Shown: positions 22,100 through 33,421 of the stretch, one piece after another
Layout of the letters: each line of letters starts with the position of its first letter
Position numbering within the stretch: position 1 is the stretch's first letter
Assembly (NCBI GenBank): GCA_013054445.1
Contig: JAAMPI010000037.1
Span: 1-64,000, forward strand
Direction: 5' to 3'
DNA from: Cudoniella acicularis
Lineage: Eukaryota; Ascomycota; Leotiomycetes; Helotiales; Helotiaceae
Length of the DNA: 64,000 nt
Notes under the pieces: generated by a model
The model's database searches: none
What the model was told of the DNA's origin: nothing
What the model saw: only the letters and a program-made list of their open reading frames with translations
Translations under genes and position numbers: made by a program

Positions 22100-22570
22100 C
22101 ATACAATCTAGGCACTCAAGCCTCTGATCATGTCCAGCCTTTTTAGTTATTTGTATTGACGATCTTCAAGTGGAACTTGGGTTTCCGATAGAGTGTTGAA
22201 GAGCTGGGACTGAGTAGCCGTGATAAAGTTGCCGCCTGAAGATTAATACAACCTTCTTAAAGTCTCCCCCGAACATTCACATTCCATCTCTCTCTCGTGC
22301 GCGCGATGGTGTTGAAATAGTCCCCATGGAGTCGGGAGAAAATTCATACAATCTAGGCACTGAAGCCTTTGATCATGTCCAGCCTTTTGACGATCTTCAA
22401 ATGGAATTTGGGTTCCCGATGGAGTGTTGAAAGGTTAGGACTGATAAGTCGTGAAGAAGTTGTCGCCTGAAGATTGATGTAACCTTTTTAAAGTCTCCCC
22501 CAAACATTGACAATTCTTCTCTTGATCGTGTTTGTTATCCACTAAGTCCCCCTCGAGTTGGGAATAGTCT
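22100..22570. repeat. Diverged tandem duplication, unit about 245 bp
   Basis: CATACAATCTAGGCACT at 22,100 recurs at 22,345. Both copies continue through GATCATGTCCAGCCTTTT, GACGATCTTCAA, GAGTGTTGAA, GCCTGAAGATT and TTAAAGTCTCCCCC, with substitutions and small gaps. A later piece (AGTCCCC..GTTGGGA or GTCGGGA) is also shared. No protein is encoded. This is a non-coding duplication downstream of the SR-rich gene. Confidence 0.85.
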
Positions 22571-25124
22571 CGAAGCACGTGAGCTCTGATCTGCTCTCTT
22601 ACCAATTAGGGACGGAGTAATCTTCACAGGAACGTTCCGCGACAACGATATAATGTATAATAGGTTGATCGAGGCGTTCAATAGGGCAATTAGCAGTCTT
22701 AGGAACTCTAACCCTAAAGCTGCTCGATTACACATGTGTTACTGGAATAGGAGGGGGCTTTGTACCCAGAAATCCGTAGAAAAGAGGTGGACATAGCAGG
22801 AAATATAGGGGTCAGGGCAATAGGGATGAGGGCGAGGCTAAAGGAGAGGAGAATAGCGATGAAAAGTACGAGGAGGAAGAGTGTAAAAATGATATCATAT
22901 CTATAAAGGGGCCTATAGTCACAATTCCATTATCTCTTATTATCCGATACTTGCTACTGAGACTCATTGTTAGGTACGGCCCCTGGCCCGAGGCGGATCG
23001 TCCTCACAGTTGACCAGAATGCTTGGTCATTAAGCTTAAGCTTTCGTTTAACTTCTTGACGGTCTCTGCTAGGGATATCCGAAACGGACCAATTAAATGT
23101 TGTAATAGTAAGAAGAGGTGTCTATTCAATCCCCTAAACATATTTTCCAAGCAGACAGTGTTTCCTAAAAACAATCGCTGATTCTATTTCTAAATTCTCA
23201 AATTCGGCTCTAGCGAAGATAGTATAGATCTCACGTAGAGTCATATAGTTCTAACTTTTTATACTAAAACTCTACTAATATAAAAGAGTAATACCTAGAT
23301 TTCTATAAAAGAAATTTCGAACCTCTTGTATAGATAAATTTATATATCCGAGAATATAAAGTTTCTTTAGGTTCGGGAAAGTCCTTATAATAAAAAGGTC
23401 GAGATTTACTAAAGATTTATAATCCGGAGGCCGGAGTGTAATGATTTGAGGATATTAGAAAAGCTCCCGCAATCTTAGACCGTCTTCTAGCTTAAAACTA
23501 TCGTACCAGGGAACACTTAAAGACCGTAGGGACGAAAATACTAGGCGCTATGATAACGGGAGCTCTAGCTAGTGAGTATTAAACGGGAATACTAGTTTCT
23601 TAAGAAAAGGTAATTTACCTAACTTGTCTAGTAAGATGTTTTATATAGTCGAGATATTATCTTAGAAGACGTATGCGCAGGAACTCGGTTCTTTGCTATA
23701 TTTTCTCCCTCTAAATTTTATAATCGAACCTCTAAGAGTCGTCTAAATAGTCGTGTTAATCGGTAAGGGGTTCGGAGTATTAGGGTCGTATTCTTAGGTC
23801 GCTGGCTTTCTATAACCACGATAACGTATCTATTAGACGTGTTCTGCTAGTCGAGGTAGTTTAGTTATAGTCTTTATCTTTTAAAAGGATCGTAGATCGA
23901 TAGCTTATAACTCAAGTATAATCGGTAGGCCTAGTATTATATAGTAGAGGGCTTAATAAGTATATTATAATTTTAACTGATCTAGCTCTTCTATACTCTA
24001 TAAAACTCTTAGTTATAACTTAAGAGGTAATCTAGTTTATTTGTTAGATAATAGAACATAAAGAATTAAATAAACTTTATCTTTATAGAGGAAATCGTCT
24101 TCCTTTCTTTAAACCTGTTTCGTTTCTACTAGATAAGGACATAAGTTCTAATACTATACCTAATGTTTTCTTTATTACTGTCCCTAATACCGTTCCTGAT
24201 ACTATTAGAATATTTATTTTATAACCTATAAGCTCTTTATCGTCGACAAATTCGGTGTTATAATAACTATTATTAGTATACTAGGTGAGTTGTGTTCTAC
24301 TACTCTTACTGTGTAAGGATTAGTAAGGAGGCATAGTAAAAGAGAACTAGTCTAGTAGAGACTATAATAAAGTATACCCGAAAGTCGTATATAATCAAAT
24401 CCTTTGTCGGATGATAAAAGGTTTAGGAGGAGGATAAAAGAGAGAAAGCGTTATTACCTATAAGGAGTAAGAAAAGTAGCGGTTAATAGACTATAGCGAA
24501 CCTGTTTTTATAGTAGGCTTTTAAAGCCACGTTCTAAGACATAGGTATAAACGCTCTAAATATAAAATACTTTATCTAGGAAGAGATCACTGTTTTAGTT
24601 AATTATATAATAAATATAGAAGACATTAAAGATAAACTTAACTACTATAAATCGATAATTCGAGCCTATTATTCTATTATGTCCCTATTAAGAATAGTAA
24701 AGTTGTCAGAGGCCGCTACTATATAGACACTCTACCGTATAAATTAAGTATAAAATTTTATCTATATATAACTAAAAATATAACGAATATTTACCTTCCT
24801 AGGTAAAAAAAAATGATTTCGTTCCTTTTCTTTTATTTAAATTCTCCCCCTACGGCAGCCTCTCAGGGGAATCCATATTCTCTGGCCCCCTTTTCCTCGC
24901 TTAGCGCCTAACGCCGCAATTGCGCCAACCACGACAATTTATTTAAAAGAATATTACGAACAAAGACCTATAGGGAGATGTGCTTATAATTTGCGCAGTT
25001 GTCTCAAATATATAGCGGTGTAATAGTGGGTGGATTTATTGGCGCGAAAACCAAAGCGTCACCATGAACGTGCAGAAACCTACTTTACGGGGTTTGCAGA
25101 TTCGCCGAAATTTTAGTTCGATTT
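22571..25124. other. AT-rich repeat relic, RIP-like
   Basis: From about 23,150 to 24,850 the DNA is very AT-rich with dense TAGTATA/TATAATA words and no open frame of note in any reading. Scattered CG-poor, TA-rich composition is what RIP leaves after mutating a duplicated transposon in fungi. I cannot recognise a reverse transcriptase or transposase motif, so the element type is unknown. Around 24,840-25,120 composition returns to normal. Confidence 0.65.
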
Positions 25125-25180
25125 GAGGCGCCTCTCTACGGGGGGTTTGAAGATTCGCCGAGTTTTTTTTTATTTCTAAT
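25125..25180 (+). repeat. Short repeat, copy 1 (direct with 28,292)
   Basis: GAGGCGCCTCTCTACGGG followed by GGTTTGAAGATTCGCCGA and a T-run plus ATTTCTAA is repeated at 28,292 with two differences. A partial internal copy (TTTACGGGGTTTGCAGATTCGCCGA) precedes it at about 25,084. Confidence 0.85.
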
Positions 25181-25799
25181 ATTGCGGGGGCTGTAAGCCA
25201 CCCACACTATCAATTGGGTGGGATTGAGTAGCTGTCGGAGACTTGAGAGGGCAAAATGCTTGAGTCTCTGCAACGCCCGGCTATTGTATAAAGACATTCA
25301 TATGGCGAACTAATTTGCACACTATGGGTTTTTATTATAAAGTGTTCTCTGGTACCAAAACTCGTTGATTGAAACGGAGCTGCCACGAAACTTGTTGGAA
25401 TATCACAGATCTTGCAATGATCCCAGAGTATATCTCGATCCATTCAGCTGCCCTACACCATTGGCCGCCACCTCCCACCCACAATCTGTTCACGGACCTT
25501 TTCCCCCTCCTTATGTCTGGATTCTGGAATTTTTGTTTTGCCGGGTCGTCCAGGACGGAGCTATAGTTTGATGACAATCACCACATCTGTCATCTAGTCT
25601 AGAAGTAGTGTGGTTGGTTACCGGCTGAGGGCGGTAATTCAATTGTGACAACATGTTGCTCTCAGCGGGGTGGGGGGCTGAGGTAGGTTGATCTATATGA
25701 ATACATCTGGGTTATTATCTTGCTAAACCCCGGATTCGAATACCGAACGATTAGCAACTCCTAACTTTTATCCCAGTTATATATCAACTTATCCAAACG

Positions 25800-27766
25800 C
25801 TTCGTGTTCTTACACCAATACAACAAAGACCTTTGGTCTTCCAGCTTACGAAAATACCAATCTACCCTTACTTCTGGTCAATACCGCCACGCTGGCAGTA
25901 AGAACACAAGCACCAGGCCAGGCCTAGGAACGTTGGTTCGAGCAGCGTATTCATTAGCCAATCGAGATTTTCACGACGGATATCTCAGGCCTGGTTCAGT
26001 CCTAAGACTCCAGAACGGCTTCTTCTGCTGATATTACACAAGCAATCATAGCACCTCAATACGTTCCGGTCTATCTATTCAGCGGAGCGTCGTCAACTAA
26101 CATGGTAGCGAACTATCCACAAATGCAACAGAACAACCTATTTGACTTCAGCGCCTATTCTGGAGCCAGAACGTAGTCCTTCTAGCTTTTGCCGACAACC
26201 ACATCCAATAGCAACCTTTGCCTTATTTGACACAACCTGACACTGATAGAAACCGGGGAATGTCGTGCGCTCGAAACACTCAGTATTGTCTTGTCGAAGA
26301 AGTTAACAACCAAAGCTCGCCTATCAAGTCAGAACCTGATCAAAGCCTAAGCAACTTACCTTTGTTCGTATCCGCTACCACCAAAACCATCTCCACAACG
26401 AGTCCTATCAGCGGCAGCAATGAGGCGAATTTTGGAACAGAAGTCGACACTCTTATGAAGGCTATTCAGGCCAAAACCAGCACAACTCTACAGAAAGCTG
26501 TATCTGGCGATTAGGGTAGACCTGCGGTAGGTGTCTCCCGTACCCCTCCTTACTTATAACAAGCTACTTCCTAAGGCGGACTGTATGCTTCTAGAGAGAC
26601 GAGTCAATTCAAGCTCACGCAGAAGGGTGTTTAGGACAAAGCCAGTAGCTGCCCGAAGGGTGGCAAGAAACAGTACCAATACACGATCGGGAACTATACC
26701 AAGGGTTTCTATCAGCAGACATACCTTAATACCCACGAGCGAGCCCATACTAGAGTAAAGCCATACGTGAGTAACACCCTCGTTTTACGATATAACTTTG
26801 TCTCTAATATTATATTTATAGCTATATAAAGAGCCAGGATATGGCCGCAGTTTCTCGCAACTCGGAAATCTAAAGGTAAATATAGAAGACAATCTCCGTA
26901 CCTTTACTGTTACTAACCCTAGCGCTAGACCCACAAACGACGGCACACAGGAGAGCGCCTATACCGGTGCGAAACCTACGGGAAGAGATTTACCCAACGA
27001 GGGAACGTACGCGCATACAAGATCGTCCACGAACAAACCAAGCCTTTCATTTGTCGTCTCGACGACTACAACAAGCAGTTTACGCAACTCGGCAACCTTA
27101 AAATAAGCTTCTAAATCGAGTCATATCGTATCTTCCCTTGAAAATTGCGCATACTGTTACTCTACTAATATTTTAATTCTGTTAGCCCCTATTTATTAAT
27201 ATACTAGCCTTTCCCCTCTCCCGTCTCAACCCCTTAACATAGCCACACTCAGCCTCTCTTCACACATGAACATAACCCATCCCCTATCCATCTCCATACC
27301 TTTATAAGAATCGAACGCTAACAATGTTTCGTGTTTATAGTCGCACTAAAACAAATTCCACATCGCTACCATCCGCTCTCTAACTGCCAAGTTCGCCTCT
27401 ATTAAGGACGGCGACATCGTCTATGCTATAGATAAGGAGTTGTAGGAGTACTTCGCCAACTTGTATAAGAACAGTAACAAGGGTATCAAGGGCCGCGGCA
27501 AGGACCGTAGAGTCGGCTCTAACAATTCATCAGCTCCGAACTTCGGGAGGATAAATCTTAGTGTAGGTGGAGGAAGAGGAGGGTGTAGTATGCCTAGCGC
27601 TGGTAGGGGAAACATGATCGTTGTTAGTGCGGGAGTTATAGGTGCTTATGGTGCTGGAAGAGGAGAAAGCCGTCAGATATTTGATGTTGATAAGGAGAGC
27701 TAGTCTGGCTACAGCGGCAGTGGTGGTGATGATACACCTTTGGCGTTTGGAGATAGGATGTATTGA
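25800..27766 (+). pseudogene. Decayed AZF1-like C2H2 transcription factor
   Basis: Pieces of one protein are readable in order on the plus strand but in shifting frames. First comes APQYVPVYLFSGASSTNMVA and MQQNNLFDFSAYSGA (about 26,055-26,170), then PYLTQPDTDRNRGMSCARN (26,218 onward). The zinc-finger block follows at about 26,830-27,110: GRSFSQLGNLK, YGKRFTQRGNVRAYKIVHEQ, PFICRLDDYNKQFTQLGNLK. The post-finger block is at about 27,355-27,500 (FHIATIRSLTAKFASIKDGD then DKEL-stop-EYFANLYKNSNKGI), and a Gly-rich tail ends in LAFGDRMY at 27,766. In this family the finger order and KFASIKDGD..NSNKGIKGRGKDRR segment are strongly conserved. Finger Cys and His are lost to Tyr (RAYK, DDYNK) and the Trp before EYFA is TAG. 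All are C-to-T or G-to-A type changes, as RIP makes. Confidence 0.8.
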
Positions 27767-28291
27767 GGGTTACACGATGATGTGTGGAGGGGGGTTTGTG
27801 ACGGCAAAAGAAAGGAAAGGTATAGACGTTTGGTGTTGGTAGGAAGGCTTTGGGGCTCTGGAACGGAACGACACGGGTGGGCTGGGTTAGGTAACGTCAA
27901 GGCATTTGCTCTTCTTATTTTGCTCATCGTCCTCTCATTTTGTAATTTCAAACTGGCACGCACCATCATCATCACTGCTCATCTTCTATACTCGCTCTTC
28001 AGAGATGGACTTTAAGTCGACACATGTCGCATCCTGTATTTTCCTGCCTTTCTTTTTTGTCTTTTTAAATTAGAATTTTTATATGAACATCTATGTTTCT
28101 ATTTATAGGATAGGAAATCTGTACTACTCATGGGAGGATCTTATATCAAAGATTTTTACAAGTTCCGTCTACGAAGACGGACGAGAGAGATGGCCCGTTA
28201 GCTGCTCAGAGTGGTACACAAACTTCTCCCTTAGATCCGTCGGTATTGTGATCCGATTGATGACCTCCTCCGGAATATTCATAGACCCGTT

Positions 28292-28348
28292 GAGGCGCCT
28301 CTCTACGGGAGGCTTGAAGATTCGCCGATTTTTTTTTTTATTTCTAAA
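28292..28348 (+). repeat. Short repeat, copy 2
   Basis: This is a near-identical copy of 25,125-25,180: GAGGCGCCTCTCTACGGG, AGGCTTGAAGATTCGCCGA, T-run, ATTTCTAA. The two copies lie on either side of the AZF1-like pseudogene in the same orientation. Confidence 0.85.
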
Positions 28349-29340
28349 CAAATTTCTATAAGGATACCTTTTAGATGTGGTGACTGGTGTCTCGGTCGGA
28401 ATCGTCTTGTCATGGCAATCGCTTGCGGCCTTCTCATCTATTGGGATATTCTGCCCAGGGACGTTCTGAGGGCAATGGAGGGTATGTACATTCCCGAGCA
28501 GATTAGTTCGGCATCACGGGTGATCAGCATGCGGCGAGCTTTTGCTTTCCACCGCTTGGAATCCCCCACGTCCTCGCGACAATCTCCCGATCCCATGTTA
28601 ATGATGGTCTAACAGAGAGAAATTGTAGCGGAAAGAGGTGAATAACAGGCGTCCGTTGGATATCAAGCTGACGGATAACGAGGGGTGATAGAGGCATCAT
28701 GAGGTAACATGATAAGGAAGAAGAGAGGGGAAATGATAACGTTAATCGGTGCCCCCGAGACACCTCAGATGATGAGCACCCTTGTATGGGTATATTAGAA
28801 AGGAAGTTCACCAGCAGGGCAGTGCTTACTGAAGTAGCATCATTGGGCTCCACTGAGAGATTTCTATTCCGTTCGTGATGATGTTCAACTTTTTCATAAC
28901 TACCCTCTTTGGTTTGTGGCCACAGACGTAGAATGAACCGGATTTCGTGGAAGTTGCTGTTAGGAGTTGCTGTTAGGAATTGCTGCTAGGAATCTGCACC
29001 ACCTACTGCAAGAATGAAGTCTTCTCAGCTGTAAGAGAAGTGCACTTCTTTACTATTTTGGCGCCCACTTTTTCAGCTCTGTCGACAGGTTTCTAGGTGG
29101 GCTCATAGACCGTATGCAAATCCCTGGTGGCGATTGACTAGAGGTATTTGATGGGGTAGGGAGAGCTTACCTGACAAATGGCCCCGACGATGATGCTGGT
29201 CCCCATCTAGATTCCTGCCGGTAAAACAATGATACAAGGTGAGGCGACACGAAGCACGGGAATAGGAAAGATTGATCACGAGAAGCACGTCTGAAGCTCC
29301 AACTTGAAGCCCTCAAGTCATAGCAGACAGAAGGCAACTT
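28349..29340. other. Spacer with no supported gene
   Basis: Open stretches on both strands are short and lack motifs. A 15-base motif (GTTGCTGTTAGGA and variants) is repeated three times at about 28,959-28,997. Confidence 0.4.
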
Positions 29341-29692
29341 ATGGAAGACAGAAGGGGCCGGAGAGCCCCTCTTGCGCCTGAAGGATATTATAGGAGTGGT
29401 CATGAGCAACGATGATCACACGATTCAAGACTTGCATGATACGCTGAAGTCTTACTATAAGGTTGCTCGGAAGAGGTTCGTCGATACTATCTGTTTACAA
29501 GTAGTTGATCACTTTCTCGTCAGTGGTAAGACCAGTCCCCTCTGGATCTTCTCCCTACATTTCATCGGCAAGATGTCGGACGCCGAGCTCCATCAGATTG
29601 CGGGTGATGAGGGTGAGACTATTAGGAGAAGGAATATGCTCGAAACCGAACTCTATAGTCCGAAGGCAGGGGAGAAAATCCTGGAAACTTGA
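29341..29692 (+). pseudogene. Dynamin-family C-terminal (GED) fragment
   Basis: The reading DLHDTLKSYYKVARKRFVDT, CLQVVDHFLVSGKTSPLWIF and ELHQIAGDEGETIRRRNMLE matches the GTPase effector domain at the C-terminus of fungal dynamin/Mx-like proteins, which folds back on the GTPase head to drive assembly. Upstream DNA to 28,350 holds no GTPase P-loop or middle domain in any frame that I could find, and no credible start or promoter. This is about 110 of the usual 700-plus residues, so it is read as a gene fragment. A short spliced gene is unlikely. The intact parent gene, if any, is not in this window. Confidence 0.7.
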
Positions 29693-30769
29693 GCTTCTCG
29701 TTTGGCAGCAGATGGTCCATCTTGACCGTGGGGGTTGGTTACGAAGCGTTGTGCGAGACCATCTGACGGATGGCGTGAGCATCTTCGACTTGATTATCAA
29801 CCTTCGCAGAAGTGAGGCAGATAGGGTTGTTAGATAGCATTTCTTGCAGCGTGGTTTAACCTCCCAACCTTCATTGCATTTAGATTGAATATATTTTTAG
29901 ATGTCACATTACCAAGTTGTGCTCATGGGCGTCAGATCATGTCTGCGAAAGAGGAGCAATGGATGTGAGAGTAGGTGCGTGTTTCAGAACTGATTCTACC
30001 CCGCGCTGTGGCACGTTTCTCGCAACCCTGCCCCTGCGTGGCGGGTCACCGCTTAGACGAGGTCGGCGAGGCTTCAGACACTCAATCATGATGGGTTCTG
30101 TGCCTCATCTGCGGCTAATTGCGGAGCGACCCGCAAGTCGTCCGGGTGGCTGAAATCATGACCCTAAGCTTCGCAGGCTCTAATCCAGGCGAGACTTTGG
30201 CTGCCTGACGATAACCTTTCACGCCACATGTCAAAATGAAAACTTCGCACGAGCGCCTATCAATTTGAAAGTAAGGCTTTCTTACAGATTTATCGTAACC
30301 AGATATGCGACCGCATCCTAGTCGAGAAACTCCAACACATCTAGCCAATACTCCTTTCGTTCACCGAATACTCGCTCTCGTGGCGCCTCCCTATTCTGGA
30401 AACCCAGAATCCTGCACTTCTGCCTCTTCACACTACAGCAGGGCGAGGTCCCTCAGCTCCGAACGGCCCGGCAAACCCAATATGGCCTTGGTATGCAGCG
30501 TTGCAGCACGGGGCGTTTCCGACGTGTTTAGCCACGGCATGTGGAATTAATCAAGACCGTATTTTGAGCCGCATTCTGAGTCTCACTTCCGTTATATTTG
30601 GGGCTTTATAAAGAAGGCGAGTTGCGCGATTGAGGCAGTAGTTACCATTGACTGTTATTGCGCAAAGTTTATCTAATCTAGACAGAATAGTATAAGGTTT
30701 TCACCTGCGTTAAGTATGTCACTTTGTGCTAAGTATTAAGGGAGGACTGATTTATTCTCAGAGGCAGTT
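29693..30769. other. Spacer with no supported gene
   Basis: No motif-bearing frame on either strand. The last 150 bases include a TATAAA at about 30,606, possibly part of the promoter of the small gene at 30,770. Confidence 0.4.
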
Positions 30770-30991
30770 ATGTGTGTCACCTGGACGATACATTATGCCT
30801 GTGGCGACGACGAAGTAGCTAAGGCACCAAGCAACGGCTGCGATGGGAAGTGCACGGGAACCAATATCACGTACGATGATAATTTGGATACCAGCCCACA
30901 AGAAGACTGCTCTACCTGCATAGCTGCTCGTCAACTTCAAACTCCGCCAACGAGTAGTGATTCTAGTGCTTCAGAGACTTCGGAGGAGTGA
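30770..30991 (+). CDS. Small Cys-containing cytosolic protein
   Basis: A single exon of 73 residues: MCVTWTIHYACGDDEVAKAP, with Cys at positions 2, 11, 24, 28 and 47-50 (CSTC), and a Ser/Thr/Glu-rich tail. There is no signal peptide or membrane segment. Short fungal proteins starting M-C with a C-G-D/H soon after are a recurring type of unknown function. The frame ends cleanly after a Ser-rich tail (SSASETSEE). Confidence 0.5.
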   Translation: MCVTWTIHYACGDDEVAKAPSNGCDGKCTGTNITYDDNLDTSPQEDCSTCIAARQLQTPPTSSDSSASETSEE

Positions 30992-31268
30992 TTTCAGTAG
31001 GTACAGTCCTAAAATACTCCTCCCCAAACTCTCCCTAATCTCAAACGCGAATTTCCAGATCTTGTACTACTCCAAAAGAGGTTCTGGATATTTTGATTGG
31101 CTGAAACCTCCCTGCTAGCCTCTCTGCTTCTGTGGCGTTGGAAAGTGGGGAATAGTGGCGTAGAGCTATGATTTATAATTCGCTGGTTGGGCGTATTTCA
31201 TAGCATAGCTTCAATGACGCGACTTTCACGCGAGCTTGGGACTACTCATCTCTTAATCTTGCCCCAAT

Positions 31269-31884
31269 ATGACACCAGATTCTCTAGCAATATTGCGCGG
31301 GCCAACTAGGTGTATTATCCGTTGTTCAAAGCCCAAATTCGATCGAGACTCGGAAGACGACTATGGTGTTGTCTTCGTACAACAGGTCGTCCACCATCTC
31401 TCCGGCGATTACACGAAAGCGTTTCTCTTGGGAAGCATTATAGGGGAATATACGTTCATTGTCTTTGACTACGATAATCCGGACCACTTAGACACTTGCG
31501 ATGTGCTTGGATTCCGTGTTGGCAAGTCGATCCGCGCTATTTCGGTGCCTGGTGAAATGATTCATTCGAGAGTTCGGAGTTGGAAACAAGTAAATGAACG
31601 TCACAAACTCTCATTTCCTTATCTTGGACAGGTATGCTCGAAATTCGTATCACCTTAATTCATGTCTCTAGGACTCAGTTACTGATTTGTCTCGACCCAA
31701 AGTTAAGATCAACGAGACACCATCCCACTCCCCGTTCCCCCAATGCGCCAACAGCCGCAGACAGCATCGAAAAAAGTCAGCACAAAGATTCGGAAACTCC
31801 TTGAATATCGCGGAAACTTGGGCTAGATATACAGGCTGGGAGAGATGGAGTAGTATAATGGGGTTGGCTAGCAAAGGTGGCTAA
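31269..31884 (+). CDS. Hypothetical protein, two exons
   Basis: Exons 31269..31631 and 31672..31884 (40-nt GTATGC..CTAG intron) join to 191 residues. The first exon has regular beta-rich segments (GVVFVQQVVHHLSGDYTKAF, EYTFIVFDYDN, DVLGFRVGKSIRAISVPGEM). The second is basic and disordered (SRRQHRKKSAQRF). No motif is recognised. The in-frame splice with a good donor supports it as a real gene. Confidence 0.5.
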
Positions 31885-31902
31885 ATTCGACGAATATCCA
31901 CG

Positions 31903-32996
31903 ATGGAGATCGACGACAGTCAAGAGAAAATTGCCACCGCTGAGGACACAAATGGAAAGAGAAGATTAGGACACAACCCTTTTATAGGCTTGAGCATCGC
32001 CAACATCCTCAAGGAACTATCAGAAAGGCACGCGTTTCAGAGGAGAATGTGAAGTCAGATATCGAATACATGATCTTTCCCATTATTCTTAAAGCGGGGT
32101 ATTGCTACAAGCTAGCTACGCACTACTCAACGCCCTCACTTGCAATTGTCCCCTCGACATGTTCAACATGGATGAGAGTAGACTAGAAGCAACGTGCACT
32201 TCTGGTTCGTTCTATATATCCTTACAGGATCAGAAAAACACCACGACTAGATCAGAGACTTCACCGCCTCCTCGTTTCACAATCTCCAGCGAACGGACCA
32301 CACGCATTCACTTTGCTGTGCAATATGACAAGCACTGGGCGCCTGTCCAGATATCCATCTCCCCACTTGACGTTGAAAACATCCCAGAGCAAAAATTCTT
32401 TCAATGCTGCTTTCGACACACCTGGTGCTGTGAGGCAGCCCAGAGAATTAATTTCCATTGCGAAGTTCTCAATGCTGTACAACGAATATATGATTTCTAC
32501 TATCGTCCTACGAAATGGAATTTCTCAAGCAAGTTATGGTATGTAGTAAGGAGCTACTATCTTACCCTTAGACTGACAACTTCTAGCTGTAGAAACGAAC
32601 CTCCTGGCTCTAGGTGTAATCCGAACGAAACTACATGCGCGAAGAAGGCTGAATCGGCTCGTTGGTTTCATACAGCCTGAGAAAAACCCAGATGGCGAGG
32701 ATAATTCACTCGGAGACCCTGATGTGGACAACGCCAATGATAGACCCGTGGACCAAATCAAACGCCGAAAATTAAACGCTTCCCACTCCGTCTGTCACGG
32801 TCGCACTGTCGGTGGAAATGACGAACAGGAAGAGGGAGGCAGAGGCGATGAATACGATGGGGAAGAGGGAGGTGGCGATCAAAATAATGAGGGCGGAGGA
32901 AGTGGCGATGAAAATGGTGAGAGGGGTGCTGCAATGGAGAAAGATGCGCGATTTGGAGGGGTTGCAAACACAGACGTGCTTTCGCCAATACAATAG
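31903..32996 (+). CDS. Hypothetical protein with acidic Gly-rich tail; model uncertain
   Basis: Pieces that read as one protein: MEIDDSQEKIATAEDTNGKR and SIANILKELSERHAFQRR (from 31,903); SYALLNALTCNCPLDMFNMD, FAVQYDKHWAPVQISISPLD and FHCEVLNAVQRIYDFYYRPT (32,115-32,520); and, after a GTATGT..CTAG intron near 32,540-32,586, AVETNLLALGVIRTKLHARR. The last piece is followed by DQIKRRKLN and a long Glu/Asp/Gly tail (EEGGRGDEYDGEEGGGDQNN) to 32,996. The frames before and after the intron do not join in phase, so at least one base is missing or the model is wrong. DQIKRRKLN could be a nuclear-localisation signal. Function unknown. Confidence 0.4.
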
Positions 32997-33421
32997 CGTG
33001 TCGACAGCATGAACTCTGCGCCGGCAGAGGTGTTTTGACGGAGTAGATAGAGGATGTAAGCAGTCCCGAAACTCGTTACTCGGTCTTAAAGCGGGGACCA
33101 GGAATCGTTATTGCGATGAGGCTCCTTTGACTGTTTTCATGGCGCATCACGATAATGGCAAAAGGCAAAACTTCGGTAATAATTTGACCTTATTGCGGGG
33201 CGGAGAGGTGGGGGGCTCCGAATATTTGTGCCTAAGGCATACAATTATCACCCCGTGACGTAGCTTCGCGCTTCAGCAAAATATTTTGGGCCTCGGCGAT
33301 TTAGCTTATCCAGCCTCCACACCTTCCGTGCTCCTACTACCTCAACAAGCCAGCAACCTCTACAGCCACCAACGAACAAAACTGCCTTGCTTCTTCACCA
33401 ACGTGTTCCTCCTGGTCTGCT

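Noticed and set aside
26554..26748. Minus-strand open stretch inside the zinc-finger pseudogene
   Set aside because: Shadow of the plus-strand decayed gene.
28083..28361. Plus-strand 92-residue and minus-strand 60-residue readings near the second short repeat
   Set aside because: No promoter or homology recognised; overlaps the repeat and T-run.
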